Shown: positions 11,245 to 22,100 of the stretch, piece after piece
Layout of the letters: every line of letters starts with the position of its first letter
How positions within the stretch are numbered: the first letter of the stretch is position 1
Source: Acidimicrobiia bacterium
GTDB taxonomy: Bacteria; Acidobacteriota; Vicinamibacteria; Vicinamibacterales; CAVVIG01
Assembly: GCA_016871175.1 (NCBI GenBank)
Contig: VFZL01000011.1
Coordinates: 1 to 64,000, forward strand
Direction of reading: 5' to 3'
Length of the DNA stretch: 64,000 nucleotides
Program-made: the position numbers and the translations under genes
Notes under the pieces: generated by a model
Databases searched by the model: none
Seen by the model: only the letters and a program-made list of their open reading frames with translations
What the model was told of the DNA's origin: nothing

Positions 11245-11491
11245 TAGGGCCCCACATCACTGCGGCGACGGACGCTCCTTGTGACTCGCACCGGCTTCAG
11301 GTGTGGTGTTCGGCCGCGTCCAGAGAGCGGCTCGAGAAGTACTGGCCGGGCGCGAACGTCGAACACCGTCTCGCATGCGGCGACGAATGCGCTCGCGCTC
11401 CGCGGCTGCGGACGTTCGAGCGAGGGCATCGGCAACGACCGCAAGTCGTGCGGGATTGCGTTCGTTCCGGCCGCTGCAATAACCTGCTCGC

Positions 11492-11878
11492 ATGCCCAAC
11501 AACCTTGCGAGCTTCGCGATTCACGCCGACGACATACAGCGGTGTCGGCGATTCTATGAGGCCGTTTTCGGATGGACGTTCGAGCCGTGGGGGCCGCCGG
11601 ACTTCTATCTCATTCACACCGGCCCGCCGGAGCACCCGGGGATCCAGGGGCTGATGCACAAGCGACAGGAACCCCGCGGCACCGGCGGACCGAACTGCTT
11701 CGAGTGCACGATCTCGGTCGACGACCTCGACGGCGTCACCGATGCCGTGTCCGTGCACGGCGGCCGCATCATCATGGCCAAGGCTCAGATTCCCACGGTC
11801 GGGGTGCTCACGACGTTCGAGGATACCGAGGGCAACGTTCTCGGAGCCATGAAGTACGAACGCGAGCCTCGCTCGTAG
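11492..11878 (+). CDS. VOC/glyoxalase-family protein
   Basis: 128 aa; SFAIHADDIQRCRRFYEAVFGWTFEPWG...FEDTEGNVLGAMKYE. Confidence 0.85.
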   Translation: MPNNLASFAIHADDIQRCRRFYEAVFGWTFEPWGPPDFYLIHTGPPEHPGIQGLMHKRQEPRGTGGPNCFECTISVDDLDGVTDAVSVHGGRIIMAKAQIPTVGVLTTFEDTEGNVLGAMKYEREPRS

Positions 11879-12055
11879 GCCGCGGTGACGACGAGCTCAA
11901 TCCGTTCCTCGGGCACTCCACACCGGGGGGAAGACGCTGATCCAGGCGTTCAGGTGCACTCCAAGAACCGATGACGACACAATCAGTCGATCTCGCTTGC
12001 CGATGGCACAACGCAATCAGAAGCACGCGGATGTGCCGTCTGAAGAGGAAGTGGT

Positions 12056-12586
12056 ATGGCCAAGCTCGTGTTCGGAATGAACCAGTCCTTGGACGGCTAC
12101 GTCGACCATATGGCGTTTGGGCCAAGCTCCACGCTCTTCCGCCATTTCATCGAGGAGACGCAGGGGCAGACGGGCAGTGTCTACGGTCGCCACATGTACG
12201 AGGTCATGCGTTAATGGGATGACGATCATCCTGAATGGGATGCAGATGAACGCGCTTTCGTGGCGGCGTGGCGGAACCAGCCCAAGTGGGTCGTTTCGCG
12301 CTCGTTGGAGTCGGTCGGCCCCAACGCTAGGCTCATCGGCGATGATCCTGAGGGCGCGATCCGCGAGCTGAAGGCCAAGCGCGACGGGGAGCTCGAAGTT
12401 GCTGGCCCGGACTTGGCGCACAGCCTGACTGAGCTTGGCCTGATCGATGAGTATCGAATCTACCTGCACCCCGTCGTACTTGGACACGGCAAGCCGTATT
12501 TCGCCGGTCCCCGGCCGCCGCTCCGCCTTATGACTCATGACCGGATCGGCGAGGATGTGATCAGGTTGACCTACGTTCCGGCTTGA
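12056..12586 (+). pseudogene. Dihydrofolate reductase-family (RibD C-terminal-like) protein with in-frame TAA
   Basis: MAKLVFGMNQSLDGYVDHMAFGPS...YGRHMYEVMR*WDDDHPEWDADERAFVAAWRNQPKWVVSRSL...; TAA at 12212-12214 in an otherwise continuous frame. Confidence 0.8.
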
Positions 12587-13002
12587 TCTTCGACTCGCCG
12601 GATGTCCATCGCCGCTGAAGTCTGGTTTTTGGCTGTCCCCGGAGCAGTGGCGGCGTCTGTTGACGCGTCGCCCGCTGACCACGCCATGCTCCTCGGCGGC
12701 GGTCTCCGCCGCGGGAGCTGCTCGGCCTCCGACCTCGCGTTGATTCAACAACGGGAGGAACTTCGGGGGGCAGGCGGCGGCGCGTCCCCGACGTTGTTCG
12801 GCACGAGCCCGATCAGGTCGCCGGAGGACATCGAATGACGTCCGCGCGGCACGTCGCGATCGACATCTCGCAACCCCCACACACGAGCCATCGGTGGCTT
12901 CGTCCGTCCGTCGTGCTGATTCGTTGACACTGAAGCGCCACTCTTGGCGCTCTGGCGCGTCTGTCAGCGCCGCTCCTACAATGGTCATCGAATGCTGAGG
13001 AC

Positions 13003-13950
13003 TTGTGCGGCATAAACGAGGATCATGCAGAAGCCGCGGAATCGCACATGTGGGAATGTGGAGGGCGAACATTTCGGCACCTCGCCAGGCGGCGTGTCGC
13101 GGTTGGGCTGGGGCTGCCGATCATCGTCACGCTGGTGTTCGTCCTCAGGTGGGCGAACGCGAACAAAGTCGGCGGGCAGGGGCCCGCAGAGCCGTTTCGC
13201 ATCGCCGGCAACTTCTACTACGTCGGCGCGACCGATGTCTCCGCCTTCCTCATCGCCGGGCCCGAGGGGCACGTCGTGCTGGATGCGGGCTATCCCACCA
13301 CCGCGCAGATGATCATGGCGAGCATCGCGAAGCTCGGGTTCGACATCAGGGACGTCAGAGTGCTCCTGAACTCGGAGCCGGACCCCGATCACGGGGGCGG
13401 GCTGGCGGCGCTCCAGCAGGCGTCGAGTGCGCAGATGTGGGCCAGCGACCCGAGCGCCGACTCCCTCGAGGCCGGCGGTGACGATCCCGACGGCGTCCTG
13501 GCGTTGAGGGCCCTCATCTGGATCGGGGTCCTCGGCTACCCGCCCCCGCGCGTCGACCATCGGTTCAGGGACGGCGACACAATCCGTGTTGGGCCGATCG
13601 CGCTCACCGCGCATATCACAGCCGGGCATACGCGCGGCTGCACCTCGTGGTCGTTCCCCGTCCAGGATGGCGACCGCATTCTGAGCGTCGTGAGCGCGTG
13701 CGACACGGGAGTGCTCGCAACGTCGACCTATCCGGAACAGGCGGCCGACCGCGAGCGCAGTTTCCGCCGGCTGCGGAGTCTTCCCGCCGACATCTGGGTG
13801 ACCGCGCACGCACGCTGGTGGGGCCGGTACCGCAAGTTCGTCGCAAGCCAGACAGCGCAGAACCCGGCTGATCCGTTCATCGACCCTCAGGGCTACCGGG
13901 CGTTCATCGACGCCGCGGAGGCGGAATTCCGAAGCGGTCGCACACGCTAG
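13003..13950 (+). CDS. Subclass B3-like metallo-beta-lactamase-fold protein with altered metal ligands
   Basis: Membrane-anchor/signal region, then GNFYYVGATDVSAFLIAGPEGHVVLDAGY, NSEPDPDHGGGL, TAGHTRGCTSWSF; ATG at 13048 is an alternative start. Confidence 0.8.
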   Translation: MCGINEDHAEAAESHMWECGGRTFRHLARRRVAVGLGLPIIVTLVFVLRWANANKVGGQGPAEPFRIAGNFYYVGATDVSAFLIAGPEGHVVLDAGYPTTAQMIMASIAKLGFDIRDVRVLLNSEPDPDHGGGLAALQQASSAQMWASDPSADSLEAGGDDPDGVLALRALIWIGVLGYPPPRVDHRFRDGDTIRVGPIALTAHITAGHTRGCTSWSFPVQDGDRILSVVSACDTGVLATSTYPEQAADRERSFRRLRSLPADIWVTAHARWWGRYRKFVASQTAQNPADPFIDPQGYRAFIDAAEAEFRSGRTR

Positions 13951-14141
13951 CGGCCGGCCGGTACCGGCCATCGGAAGAGATGTCGATAGCGATCACACGG
14001 CGGTCGGGCAATGGGCGCCGCTCCCGACCACGGCCGGTCGTACCCGATCTACAACGTCCGCGTGGTGAATGAGCGGTCTCGCGTGGCCAGCAGGCCGACG
14101 GTGATCGTCCTCTACGTCACCTCTAGGTCACCGTCTCTAGG

Positions 14142-15368
14142 TCACCGTGTCGAACGTGGCCACACCGTGCCCTGGTCCTTCTTGGTGACGGGACCGAGGC
14201 CCTTGTAGGCGAACTTCTGGATGCGGCCTGAGTACGTCTCTGCCACGAAGAGGTTGCCGCGCGAGTCGGTTGCGAGGTTGTGCGTACCGAAGAATTGGCC
14301 CGGCTGCTTGCCCCCGGCGCCGATCGTCGTCAACACCTCGAGCGTGTCGCGGAGCAGGATGTGAATGGTATGGTTCCCGCCGTCGGCCAGGTAGATGTAC
14401 TTCTGCTGTGGGTCTCGGGAGAAGGTGATGTCCCACACGGACCCGGAACCCCGCGTCTGCTTCGCAATGAACGCTTCCTTCACGAACGTGCCGTCGCGCC
14501 GAAATACCTGGATGCGATCGTTGGCGCGGTCGCACGCGTAGATCAGATTGTCGTTCGAGATCTCGGCGCAATGCACCGGATTGCGGAACTGCTTGGCCGG
14601 CGGGGCGTCGGGATTGTAGTTGCCAAGGTCGGTGTCGTCAGGCTTGCTGCCGTAGGCGCCCCAGTGCCGCTTGTACTTGCCGGACTCGGAGTCGTACACG
14701 ATCACGCGCCGGTTCCCGTATCCATCGCCGATATAGACCTCGTTGGTCGCCCTGTCCACGCTGCCGTCGGTCGCCTTCCACAGGTTTGCCGTGTCGTTGC
14801 TGCCGTTGTGCACGCCGTGCTTGCCGATCTGGAGCAGGAACTTCCCGTCGGCCGTGAACTTCAGCACCTGCGTGTCCTTGTCGCCGTTGCCTCCGACCCA
14901 GAAGTTGCCCTTGTAATCGATCCAGAGCCCGTGATTCGAATCCGGCCACTCATAGCCCTGACCTGGTCCGCCCCAGCTGCCAACCAGGTTCCCTGCCTGG
15001 TCGAACCCGAGGATCGGCGGCGCGACCGTGCGGCACGTGCCACCGGGCGTGGTGAAGTTTCTATCGACGCCACCGGTGCGGTGGATCATCCAGACGCGGT
15101 CCTGGCTGTCCACGGCAATCCCAATCGCGTTGCCCAGCGCCCAATTGTTCGGCAGCGGCTTGGGTCATAGCGGATCGACCTCGAACATGGGCGCCTGAAC
15201 CGCGGGCTTGCCCTGCGCAGCCGTGCTGCGGTCCAGTAGGGCGGCGACGAGTCCCAGCGCAATCACCACGGCGAGCAGACTGACGCCAGTGAGGAAGTCT
15301 CGTGTCCGTCTGGTGCTCATGATCATTCTCCCTGCTGAAATTCGGACGGCCGATCCACGCGGCGGCAT
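14142..15368 (-). pseudogene. NHL/six-bladed beta-propeller protein interrupted by in-frame TGA
   Basis: 15368-15165 and 15113-14142 are in the same frame; ...FEVDPL*PKPLPNNWALGNAIGIAVDSQDRVWMIHR...; TGA complement at 15165-15167. Confidence 0.75.
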
Positions 15369-15804
15369 TATCAGCCTCCTGACGGTGTCCTACAACCATT
15401 ATGTTGGGTGTCGTGTTGGCGGGTCTCTGGCGCACCCGGTCGCCGACAAGCCAGCGAGTCTTGCCCAGTGACCGGTCCGACTAGCTGAGCAAGACCTCCA
15501 CGACGTATTCGTTGCTGAGACGCAGTCGCGAGTGGACGAACGCCAACAACTCTTGACGCGCCCCAGCACGCGCCGTGGCGCACGCAGCGTCTACGCACAC
15601 GTCCTGTTCAAGAGCCGGAACAATGGCCTGTACTACCGTGACGGCTGGGTCAAAGCCGGCACCGAAGTCTTCAGCCGTACCAACCGCGTGGCCAGCGTCC
15701 TCGAAGACTTCGAGATGGTCGGCGGCTGCGGCAACCTGATGATCCGCCATCGGTGATCACCCTCTCTGACCGCGGCGCGGATGCCCAGGTAGAGCATCGA
15801 GTCG

Positions 15805-18075
15805 TCAGAACGCCACGAGCCATGTGAGCTTGGCGATGACCGATCGGTCTACGAGATCTCCGGTTGTGTCCAGTCGGCGCTCGTTGTACACGAAGAAGAA
15901 ATCGCTGAGCGGGCGATGGATGACGTTAAACCGCGCGTTCGAGCTCCACTGGCGTATATCGGTGTTGTATTGAATCAGGGCGTTCACGAAGACCCGCGTA
16001 TTGAGGCTGTAGTTGACTCGTGTGGCGACGAGGGTCGACGTGTACGACGCGACGGGGAGGTCGATGTCGTTGACCTGTAGGCTCACCGCCGCGTTGAAGT
16101 GCTCGTTGATCCGAAGGGTCGGTGCCACTGCGTAGCCTCGGCGCTGGCCATCGAACAACCCGCCGTCCGAGTATCGCGCCTCGACCGAGACGCGGGCTGA
16201 GTTGTTGGAGCGGTACAGCACGAAGTACTCGTCGAAGTCGTAGACGCCCGGCGCGATCCGCACGCCTCGCGCGCTGTTCAATGTGAACGGCCTGACATTG
16301 CCCTCCAAGTTGCGATTGACGCCCGTCTCGAAGAACCCGCCGTCATTCATCGTCAGCACCAGGTGCCAATCGAAATAGCGGGACTCGATGCCCGTTCCGC
16401 TGCGGCGATCGAACCGATCGAAGTGCAGGTGAGGGCCGATCTCCCGAATCCCACGCGCCGACGTCCAGCGAGGCCTCACGTTGTAACGCGCGTACGCTGC
16501 TCGATGATTGACGCCTACCCGTGGAACGAACCCGAGCTCGTCGTTGAATCTCAGGCCGATGGTCTCGTAGGCGCCGCGCAGGATCCAACTGCGTGACTGA
16601 TAGTTGACGTTCGCACGCAGCGACGCGTCGTCTCCGCGCCCTCGGACTTTCGATTCGGGTGACAGCGACTTCACGCCGTACGCACCGAGACTCAGCTGAC
16701 CGAACCGGAAATTGGTGTCAACGCCTGCCACGCGATTGTCGGCGGCTCCACGCGCGTCCTTGTTCAACAGCAACACGCCCACGTCGGAGTTCGCGAAGAG
16801 CGCGCGCTGCAGGCGGAGCGCGGTGAAGTTGGTGGCCGTCACAGTGCCCTGCGCGCGCTGCTGCATGGTCAACGCGCCCATCGAATACTTGCCCACCCGA
16901 CCGGTGAGCCGTGATCCCGCGAGAATCGGAATAGCCGCGCCCGCTTCCGACAGGCCGATTTGGCGGCTGAAGAACATGCGCACGTCGGGCGGTGAGTTCT
17001 GTCGCCCGTTCGCCGCGAAGCTGCCGCCACCCTGCGTGGCCGTCCCGGTCGATGGCAGCCCGAACTGGAAGATGCCCGAGTTCTCGAGGAAGAAGTCGCG
17101 CTTCTCCGGGAAGAGGACGCTGAAGCGCGTCAGATTGACCTGCTGCTCGTCGGCTTCGACCTGGGAGAAATCCGTATTGACCGTGACGTCCAAGGCCAGG
17201 CCGCTGGTGACTCCGTACTTGAGGTCGACGCCCCCCGTGAAGTCTCCTACACTCGGTCGGGTGCCGACGGTGCTGGCGCTGGCCGCCGCATAGGGTTTCA
17301 GACGCAGGTTCTGGCCGGGCCGCAGACGACGAAAGCCCTCGACCGACCCCGCCAGCGAGACGCGCTCCACCGAGAACATCCGTGGCACAGGCGACCACAA
17401 GCTCTCTTCGTTCCGGCGACGGAGGCGACGTTGAAAGTTCACGCCCCAGGTCTGCGGATCGCGATCGGTGAACCTCAGCGTGAGAAATGGGATCCAGATT
17501 TCGGCGTACCACCCGTCTTCAGCGATCCGCGTGCGCACGTCCCACACCCCGTCCCAGTTGACGTTGGTCTCGCGGCCCTCGTTGGACATCTGTGCGTCCC
17601 ACCGGGCTCCCGCAGGGTTGGTGGCGAACTCGAACCCGTTCCGGTGATCCGCGAACGTGTCGACGACGACGGTGAACCCGTCGCCGGCGGCGGGATTGAA
17701 GTCTTTCTTCAACTCGCTGACGATGAGCGCGGACGGCTGGTCGTCTCTCGCGAAGACGCCGAAGTACAGCGCGCGGTCGTCGTAGAGCACGCGGACTTCG
17801 GTGTCGAGCGTCGCGGGCGCGCCCTCGTATGGCTCGTTCTGGAGAAACCCCTTCGCCACTGGAGCGTCGCGCCACGCAGGCTCGTCGAGGGCGCCGTCCA
17901 GGGTGATGGGGCCGCTCGCCCTGGTGGCCGGGAGTCGCCGGTCGAACCGGGCCGTGTCGTAGTCGACTTTCCCGGCCGACTGCGCGTAGGCGTCCACTCC
18001 CGACAGCCGCACAGCGCAGCCAAGGGCGGCCACTGCCAGCGCGCGCCGGCAGCCACGGGTCCCATCCGGACGCAT
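15805..18075 (-). CDS. Outer-membrane protein with CBM9-like N-terminus and DUF5916 barrel
   Basis: 756 aa; PITLDGALDEPAWRDAPVAKGF... and LRFTDRDPQTWGVNFQRRLRRRNEESLWSPVPR... Confidence 0.8.
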   Translation of the reverse strand: MRPDGTRGCRRALAVAALGCAVRLSGVDAYAQSAGKVDYDTARFDRRLPATRASGPITLDGALDEPAWRDAPVAKGFLQNEPYEGAPATLDTEVRVLYDDRALYFGVFARDDQPSALIVSELKKDFNPAAGDGFTVVVDTFADHRNGFEFATNPAGARWDAQMSNEGRETNVNWDGVWDVRTRIAEDGWYAEIWIPFLTLRFTDRDPQTWGVNFQRRLRRRNEESLWSPVPRMFSVERVSLAGSVEGFRRLRPGQNLRLKPYAAASASTVGTRPSVGDFTGGVDLKYGVTSGLALDVTVNTDFSQVEADEQQVNLTRFSVLFPEKRDFFLENSGIFQFGLPSTGTATQGGGSFAANGRQNSPPDVRMFFSRQIGLSEAGAAIPILAGSRLTGRVGKYSMGALTMQQRAQGTVTATNFTALRLQRALFANSDVGVLLLNKDARGAADNRVAGVDTNFRFGQLSLGAYGVKSLSPESKVRGRGDDASLRANVNYQSRSWILRGAYETIGLRFNDELGFVPRVGVNHRAAYARYNVRPRWTSARGIREIGPHLHFDRFDRRSGTGIESRYFDWHLVLTMNDGGFFETGVNRNLEGNVRPFTLNSARGVRIAPGVYDFDEYFVLYRSNNSARVSVEARYSDGGLFDGQRRGYAVAPTLRINEHFNAAVSLQVNDIDLPVASYTSTLVATRVNYSLNTRVFVNALIQYNTDIRQWSSNARFNVIHRPLSDFFFVYNERRLDTTGDLVDRSVIAKLTWLVAF

Positions 18076-18236
18076 TCGACCCCGATTCTACAGTTCTCCA
18101 CGCGATCGTGGGCCTTCGTCTGCACGCCATCAAGGGCGACGCGGAGGCGCGGCGTCGTATACCGTCTCCAGGGCCGAGTGATAGTTTGAGGTCCGATGTC
18201 CTGGCTCAGCCGGATCGCCCCGGCCCTACACCGCTC

Positions 18237-18392
18237 ATGCTCTACCCGGCGTACCGCAGGCTCGTGATCGGTCAGGCCGTCTCGTCAGCCGGTACGTTCG
18301 TCACGGTGGTGGCGCTTTCCTACCAGGTCAATCAGCTCGCGAAGTCGTCGTTCGCGGTGGGGATGGTCCACCTGGCGGACGCGCGCGCTTGA
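18237..18392 (+). pseudogene. N-terminal remnant of an MFS transporter
   Basis: MLYPAYRRLVIGQAVSSAGTFVTVVALSYQVNQLAKSSFAVGMVHLADARA*; ends about 50 aa in. Confidence 0.55.
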
Positions 18393-18551
18393 CGCGTTTC
18401 TAGTTCATGGATAACATTGCCGGCCATAATAAGCGGGATTTCGAGCGTTCCCGTGCGACGAATTCTTTGGTGGCGCACGATGTGGCATCATAGTTCCGGC
18501 GGGAGCTCGCAGGCTGGGCCTCTGTGCTCCAGCACCGCGGAGTCCTAGCCG

Positions 18552-19199
18552 TTGGCGCAGATCTTTCCCCCTGGGTGGAACAAGCTCCCGATCGTGGCGG
18601 CCATTGCGGGCGTTCTCGGCCCGGCCCTCGCGATTGCGGGTGTCTGGTACTACTTCTCCCCGTGGTACACGGACGTGGGTTATCAGCCCGCGCAGCCGGT
18701 CCCGTATAGTCACAAGCTCCACGTCGGGGATCTCGGTCTCGACTGCCGCTATTGTCACGCCTCGGTCGAGACGTCCCCGGTCGCGAACATTCCGCCGACG
18801 CAGACCTGCATGAACTGCCACCAGACCGTGAAGAGGGACAGCGCGGTGCTCGCCCCCATCCGGGATAGCGCGCAGAGCGGCCGGCCGATGCGGTGGATTC
18901 GCGTGCACAAACTGCCCGACTATGCCTACTTCGCGCACAACGCCCACGTCTCGGCGGGCATCGGCTGCGTCACCTGTCACGGTCGCATCGACGAGATGGA
19001 GAAGGTCACGCAGATGACGCCCCTCAGCATGAGCTGGTGCCTGGACTGCCACCGCAATCCCGGGCCCAATAGGCGCCCGGTTTCTCAGGTCACCAACATG
19101 CGATGGACCCCACCCCGGGACCTCTCCGCCCTCGTCGAGCAACTCGATCGCGATCGACCAGTTCATCCACCCACGGATTGTTCGGGGTGCCACCGGTGA
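18552..19199 (+). CDS. actA: Alternative complex III subunit A, pentaheme cytochrome c
   Basis: TTG start; five CxxCH motifs (CRYCH, CMNCH, CVTCH, CLDCH, CSGCH); stop overlaps the next gene. Confidence 0.85.
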   Translation: MAQIFPPGWNKLPIVAAIAGVLGPALAIAGVWYYFSPWYTDVGYQPAQPVPYSHKLHVGDLGLDCRYCHASVETSPVANIPPTQTCMNCHQTVKRDSAVLAPIRDSAQSGRPMRWIRVHKLPDYAYFAHNAHVSAGIGCVTCHGRIDEMEKVTQMTPLSMSWCLDCHRNPGPNRRPVSQVTNMRWTPPRDLSALVEQLDRDRPVHPPTDCSGCHR

Positions 19200-22100
19200 A
19201 GAAGTACTGGCGAAGCCTTGCGCAACTCGAGCAGCGTCCAGAATTCCGCGATGCGCTCGAGCGGGAGTTCCCGGAAGGCGCTTCGGAGCTTCCTGAAGGC
19301 GTCACACGCCGCGACATGATGACGCTCCTCGGCGCGTCCATGTCGCTGATGGGGCTCGTCGGGTGTCGGCGGCCCACCGAAGAGATCGTCCCGTATGTGT
19401 CCGCGCCAGAGGACACGGTCCCTGGTGTCGCTCGATACTACGCGACGACCATGCCGTTCCAGCGCAGCGCCTATGGGCTGATCGTCGAGAGCCACGAGGG
19501 ACGACCGACGAAGATCGAGGGCAACCCCTCGCATCCCTCGACGCGCGGCGCGTCGAGCACCCGCATCCAAGCATCCGTGCTTGGCCTGTACGACCCCGAT
19601 CGCGCCCAGACGATCACGCAGAAGGGTGAGCGCAAGACCTGGGACGATTTCGTGAAGGCGTGGGGAGAGCTGTCCAAGACTCACGGGGAGGACGGCGGGG
19701 CGAGCCTTGCGGTGCTCTCGGAGTCGTTCTCGTCACCGACGCTGGCGCGCTTGGCATCCGAGTTCCGCGCCCGTTACCCAAAGACGCAGTGGGCGACCTA
19801 CGACGCCGTCAGCGACGAGAACCGACTCGCCGGACTCAGGCTCGCCACGGGCCGCGACGTCGACCTGATGTTGCGATTCGATCGCGCCTCCGTGGTGCTG
19901 ACGCTCGACGCTGACCCGCTGCTGACCGACCCGGAGATGGTCCGTCACGCCCGAGCCTTCGCGGACGGCCGGCGAGCCGGCGCCTCGGGCGGCACCATGA
20001 ACCGTCTCTACGCCGTTGAAGCGGTGTACTCGCTGACGGGCGCCACCGCCGATCATCGGCTCCGTCTCGAGAGCGGTCAGATCGCTCGCTTCCTCGCGGC
20101 GCTCGTGGCGCGGGTCGCTTCGGGGCAAGCGGGCGCCGCGAATCTGACCGCCGCCGCCGTTCCGGGCGTTGACGCCCGCTGGCTCGACGCGCTGGCGAAA
20201 GACCTGCAGGCGAACCGCGGCCAGAGTCTCATCGTGGCCGGCGATCGCCAGCCCGCAGCGGTGCACGCTGCGGTCTGCGCGCTGAACGCGTATCTTGATA
20301 ACACCGGTAAGACGGTCAGCTATTACGAGACCAAAGACGCGGCACTGCCGAGCGTCAGCTCGTTGACCGCGCTGCTGTCCGCGATGCAGGCGGGCACCAT
20401 CAAGACGCTCGTGGTGCTCGGCGGAAATCCGCTCTTCGATGCCCCGGTGGATCTGGGCTTCGCGGAGGCGTTGGCAAAGGTCCCCGAGGTGGTCGTTCTC
20501 GGGCACTCGGTCGACGAAACGGGCAGCAAGGCGACCTGGCACATTCCCCGCGCGCACTACCTCGAGTCGTGGGGCGACGCGCGTGCCGTCGGCGGCGTGC
20601 TCAGCATCGTCCAGCCCCTGATCCTCCCGCTGTTCGGCGGCCGAACCCCGATCGAAGTGCTGGGGCTGATGGTCGCCGACAAGGATCGACCCGGCTACGA
20701 CATCGTGCAGGAGACGTGGAAACCGATCCTTGGTGATGGGTTCGAGCGGAAGTGGAACCGCGTGCTCCATGACGGGTTGCTCCAGGGCAGCGAGCTGCCC
20801 GAAGTCACACCCGATCTGAGCGCGACGATGCCGCTGGCGGGGCTCGGGCGCCTCGTGGCCGGTGCGCCGGGCACCGACGGCCTCGAGATCGTGTTCCTGG
20901 CGTCCCCGTGGCTGCACGACGGCCGGTACGCGAACGATGCCTGGTTGCAGGAGCTGCCTGATCCCCTCACGAAGCTGACGTGGGACAACCCCGCGCTCTT
21001 GAGTCCGGGGACCGCCAAGACCGCGGGTGTGAAGGGCGGGGATATGGTCCGCCTGGAGTACGGCGGTCGGTCACTCGAGCTTCCGGTCTGGGAGCTCCCA
21101 GGCATGGCCGACGGCGTGGTCGCTCTGACCCTGGGGTATGGTCGGCCGCGCGCAGGACGCGTGGGGACTGGCGTCGGGTTCAACGCCTTCAGCGTCCGAG
21201 GCGCCAAGGCGTTGAACTTCGATCGCGGGGCGAGCCTCACCAGTCTCCGGCGAGAATATCCGCTGTCGGCGACGCAGAATCACGGCAGCATGGAGGGTCG
21301 CCCGATCGTCCATGAATCGACGCTGGCGGAACTTCGCGCGAAACCGTCCGCGCCGGCACACGCAGAGGGTGGACACGACGAGGAACCCGGACACGGAGAA
21401 CCTGCGCAGTCCGGCGGAGGCCACCTCACGCCCTACGGCGTCTTTCCGGCGGAGACGCATCACTTCTCACTCTGGAAGGAGCACAGCTACGACGAGGGCC
21501 ACCAGTGGGGCATGACCATCGACCTGAACGCCTGTATCGGCTGCAGTGCGTGCATGACGGCATGCCAGAGCGAGAACAACGTGCCGGTCGTCGGCAAAGC
21601 TCAGGTGGCCAAGGGACGGGAGATGCACTGGTTGCGGGTGGACCGCTATTTCTCCGGCGATCCCGCTGGTGACCCGGAGATCGTGTTCCAGCCGGTCCCG
21701 TGCATGCACTGCGAGGACGCACCCTGCGAGCAGGTGTGCCCCGTGGCCGCGACCGTTCACGACGCGCAGGGCCTCAACGTGATGGTCTACAACCGGTGCA
21801 TCGGAACGCGCTACTGCTCGAACAACTGTCCCTACAAGGTGCGTCGGTTCAACTTCTTCAACTTTACCAAGGACACGCCCAAGATCCTCAAGCTGGCGAT
21901 GAACCCGGACGTCACGGTTCGCGCGCGGGGCGTCATGGAGAAGTGCACCTACTGCACGCAGCGGATCAATCGCGCCAGAATCGACGCGAAGGTCGCCGGC
22001 CGTGAGCTGCGTGACGGCGACGTCAAGACGGCCTGCCAGCAGGCGTGTCCCGCCTCGGCGATCGAGTTCGGCAATCTTCGTGACGAGTCGAGCCGCGTGG

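Noticed and set aside
12602-12930. Possible transposase or ATPase fragment
   Set aside because: Short, frame-broken, no diagnostic motif
15481-15756. Small ORFs on both strands (e.g. AHVLFKSRNNGLYYRDGWVKAGTEVF...)
   Set aside because: Could be a gene fragment but no family recognised and both strands are open
19733-20917. 394-aa - strand ORF
   Set aside because: Antisense to actB; shadow frame
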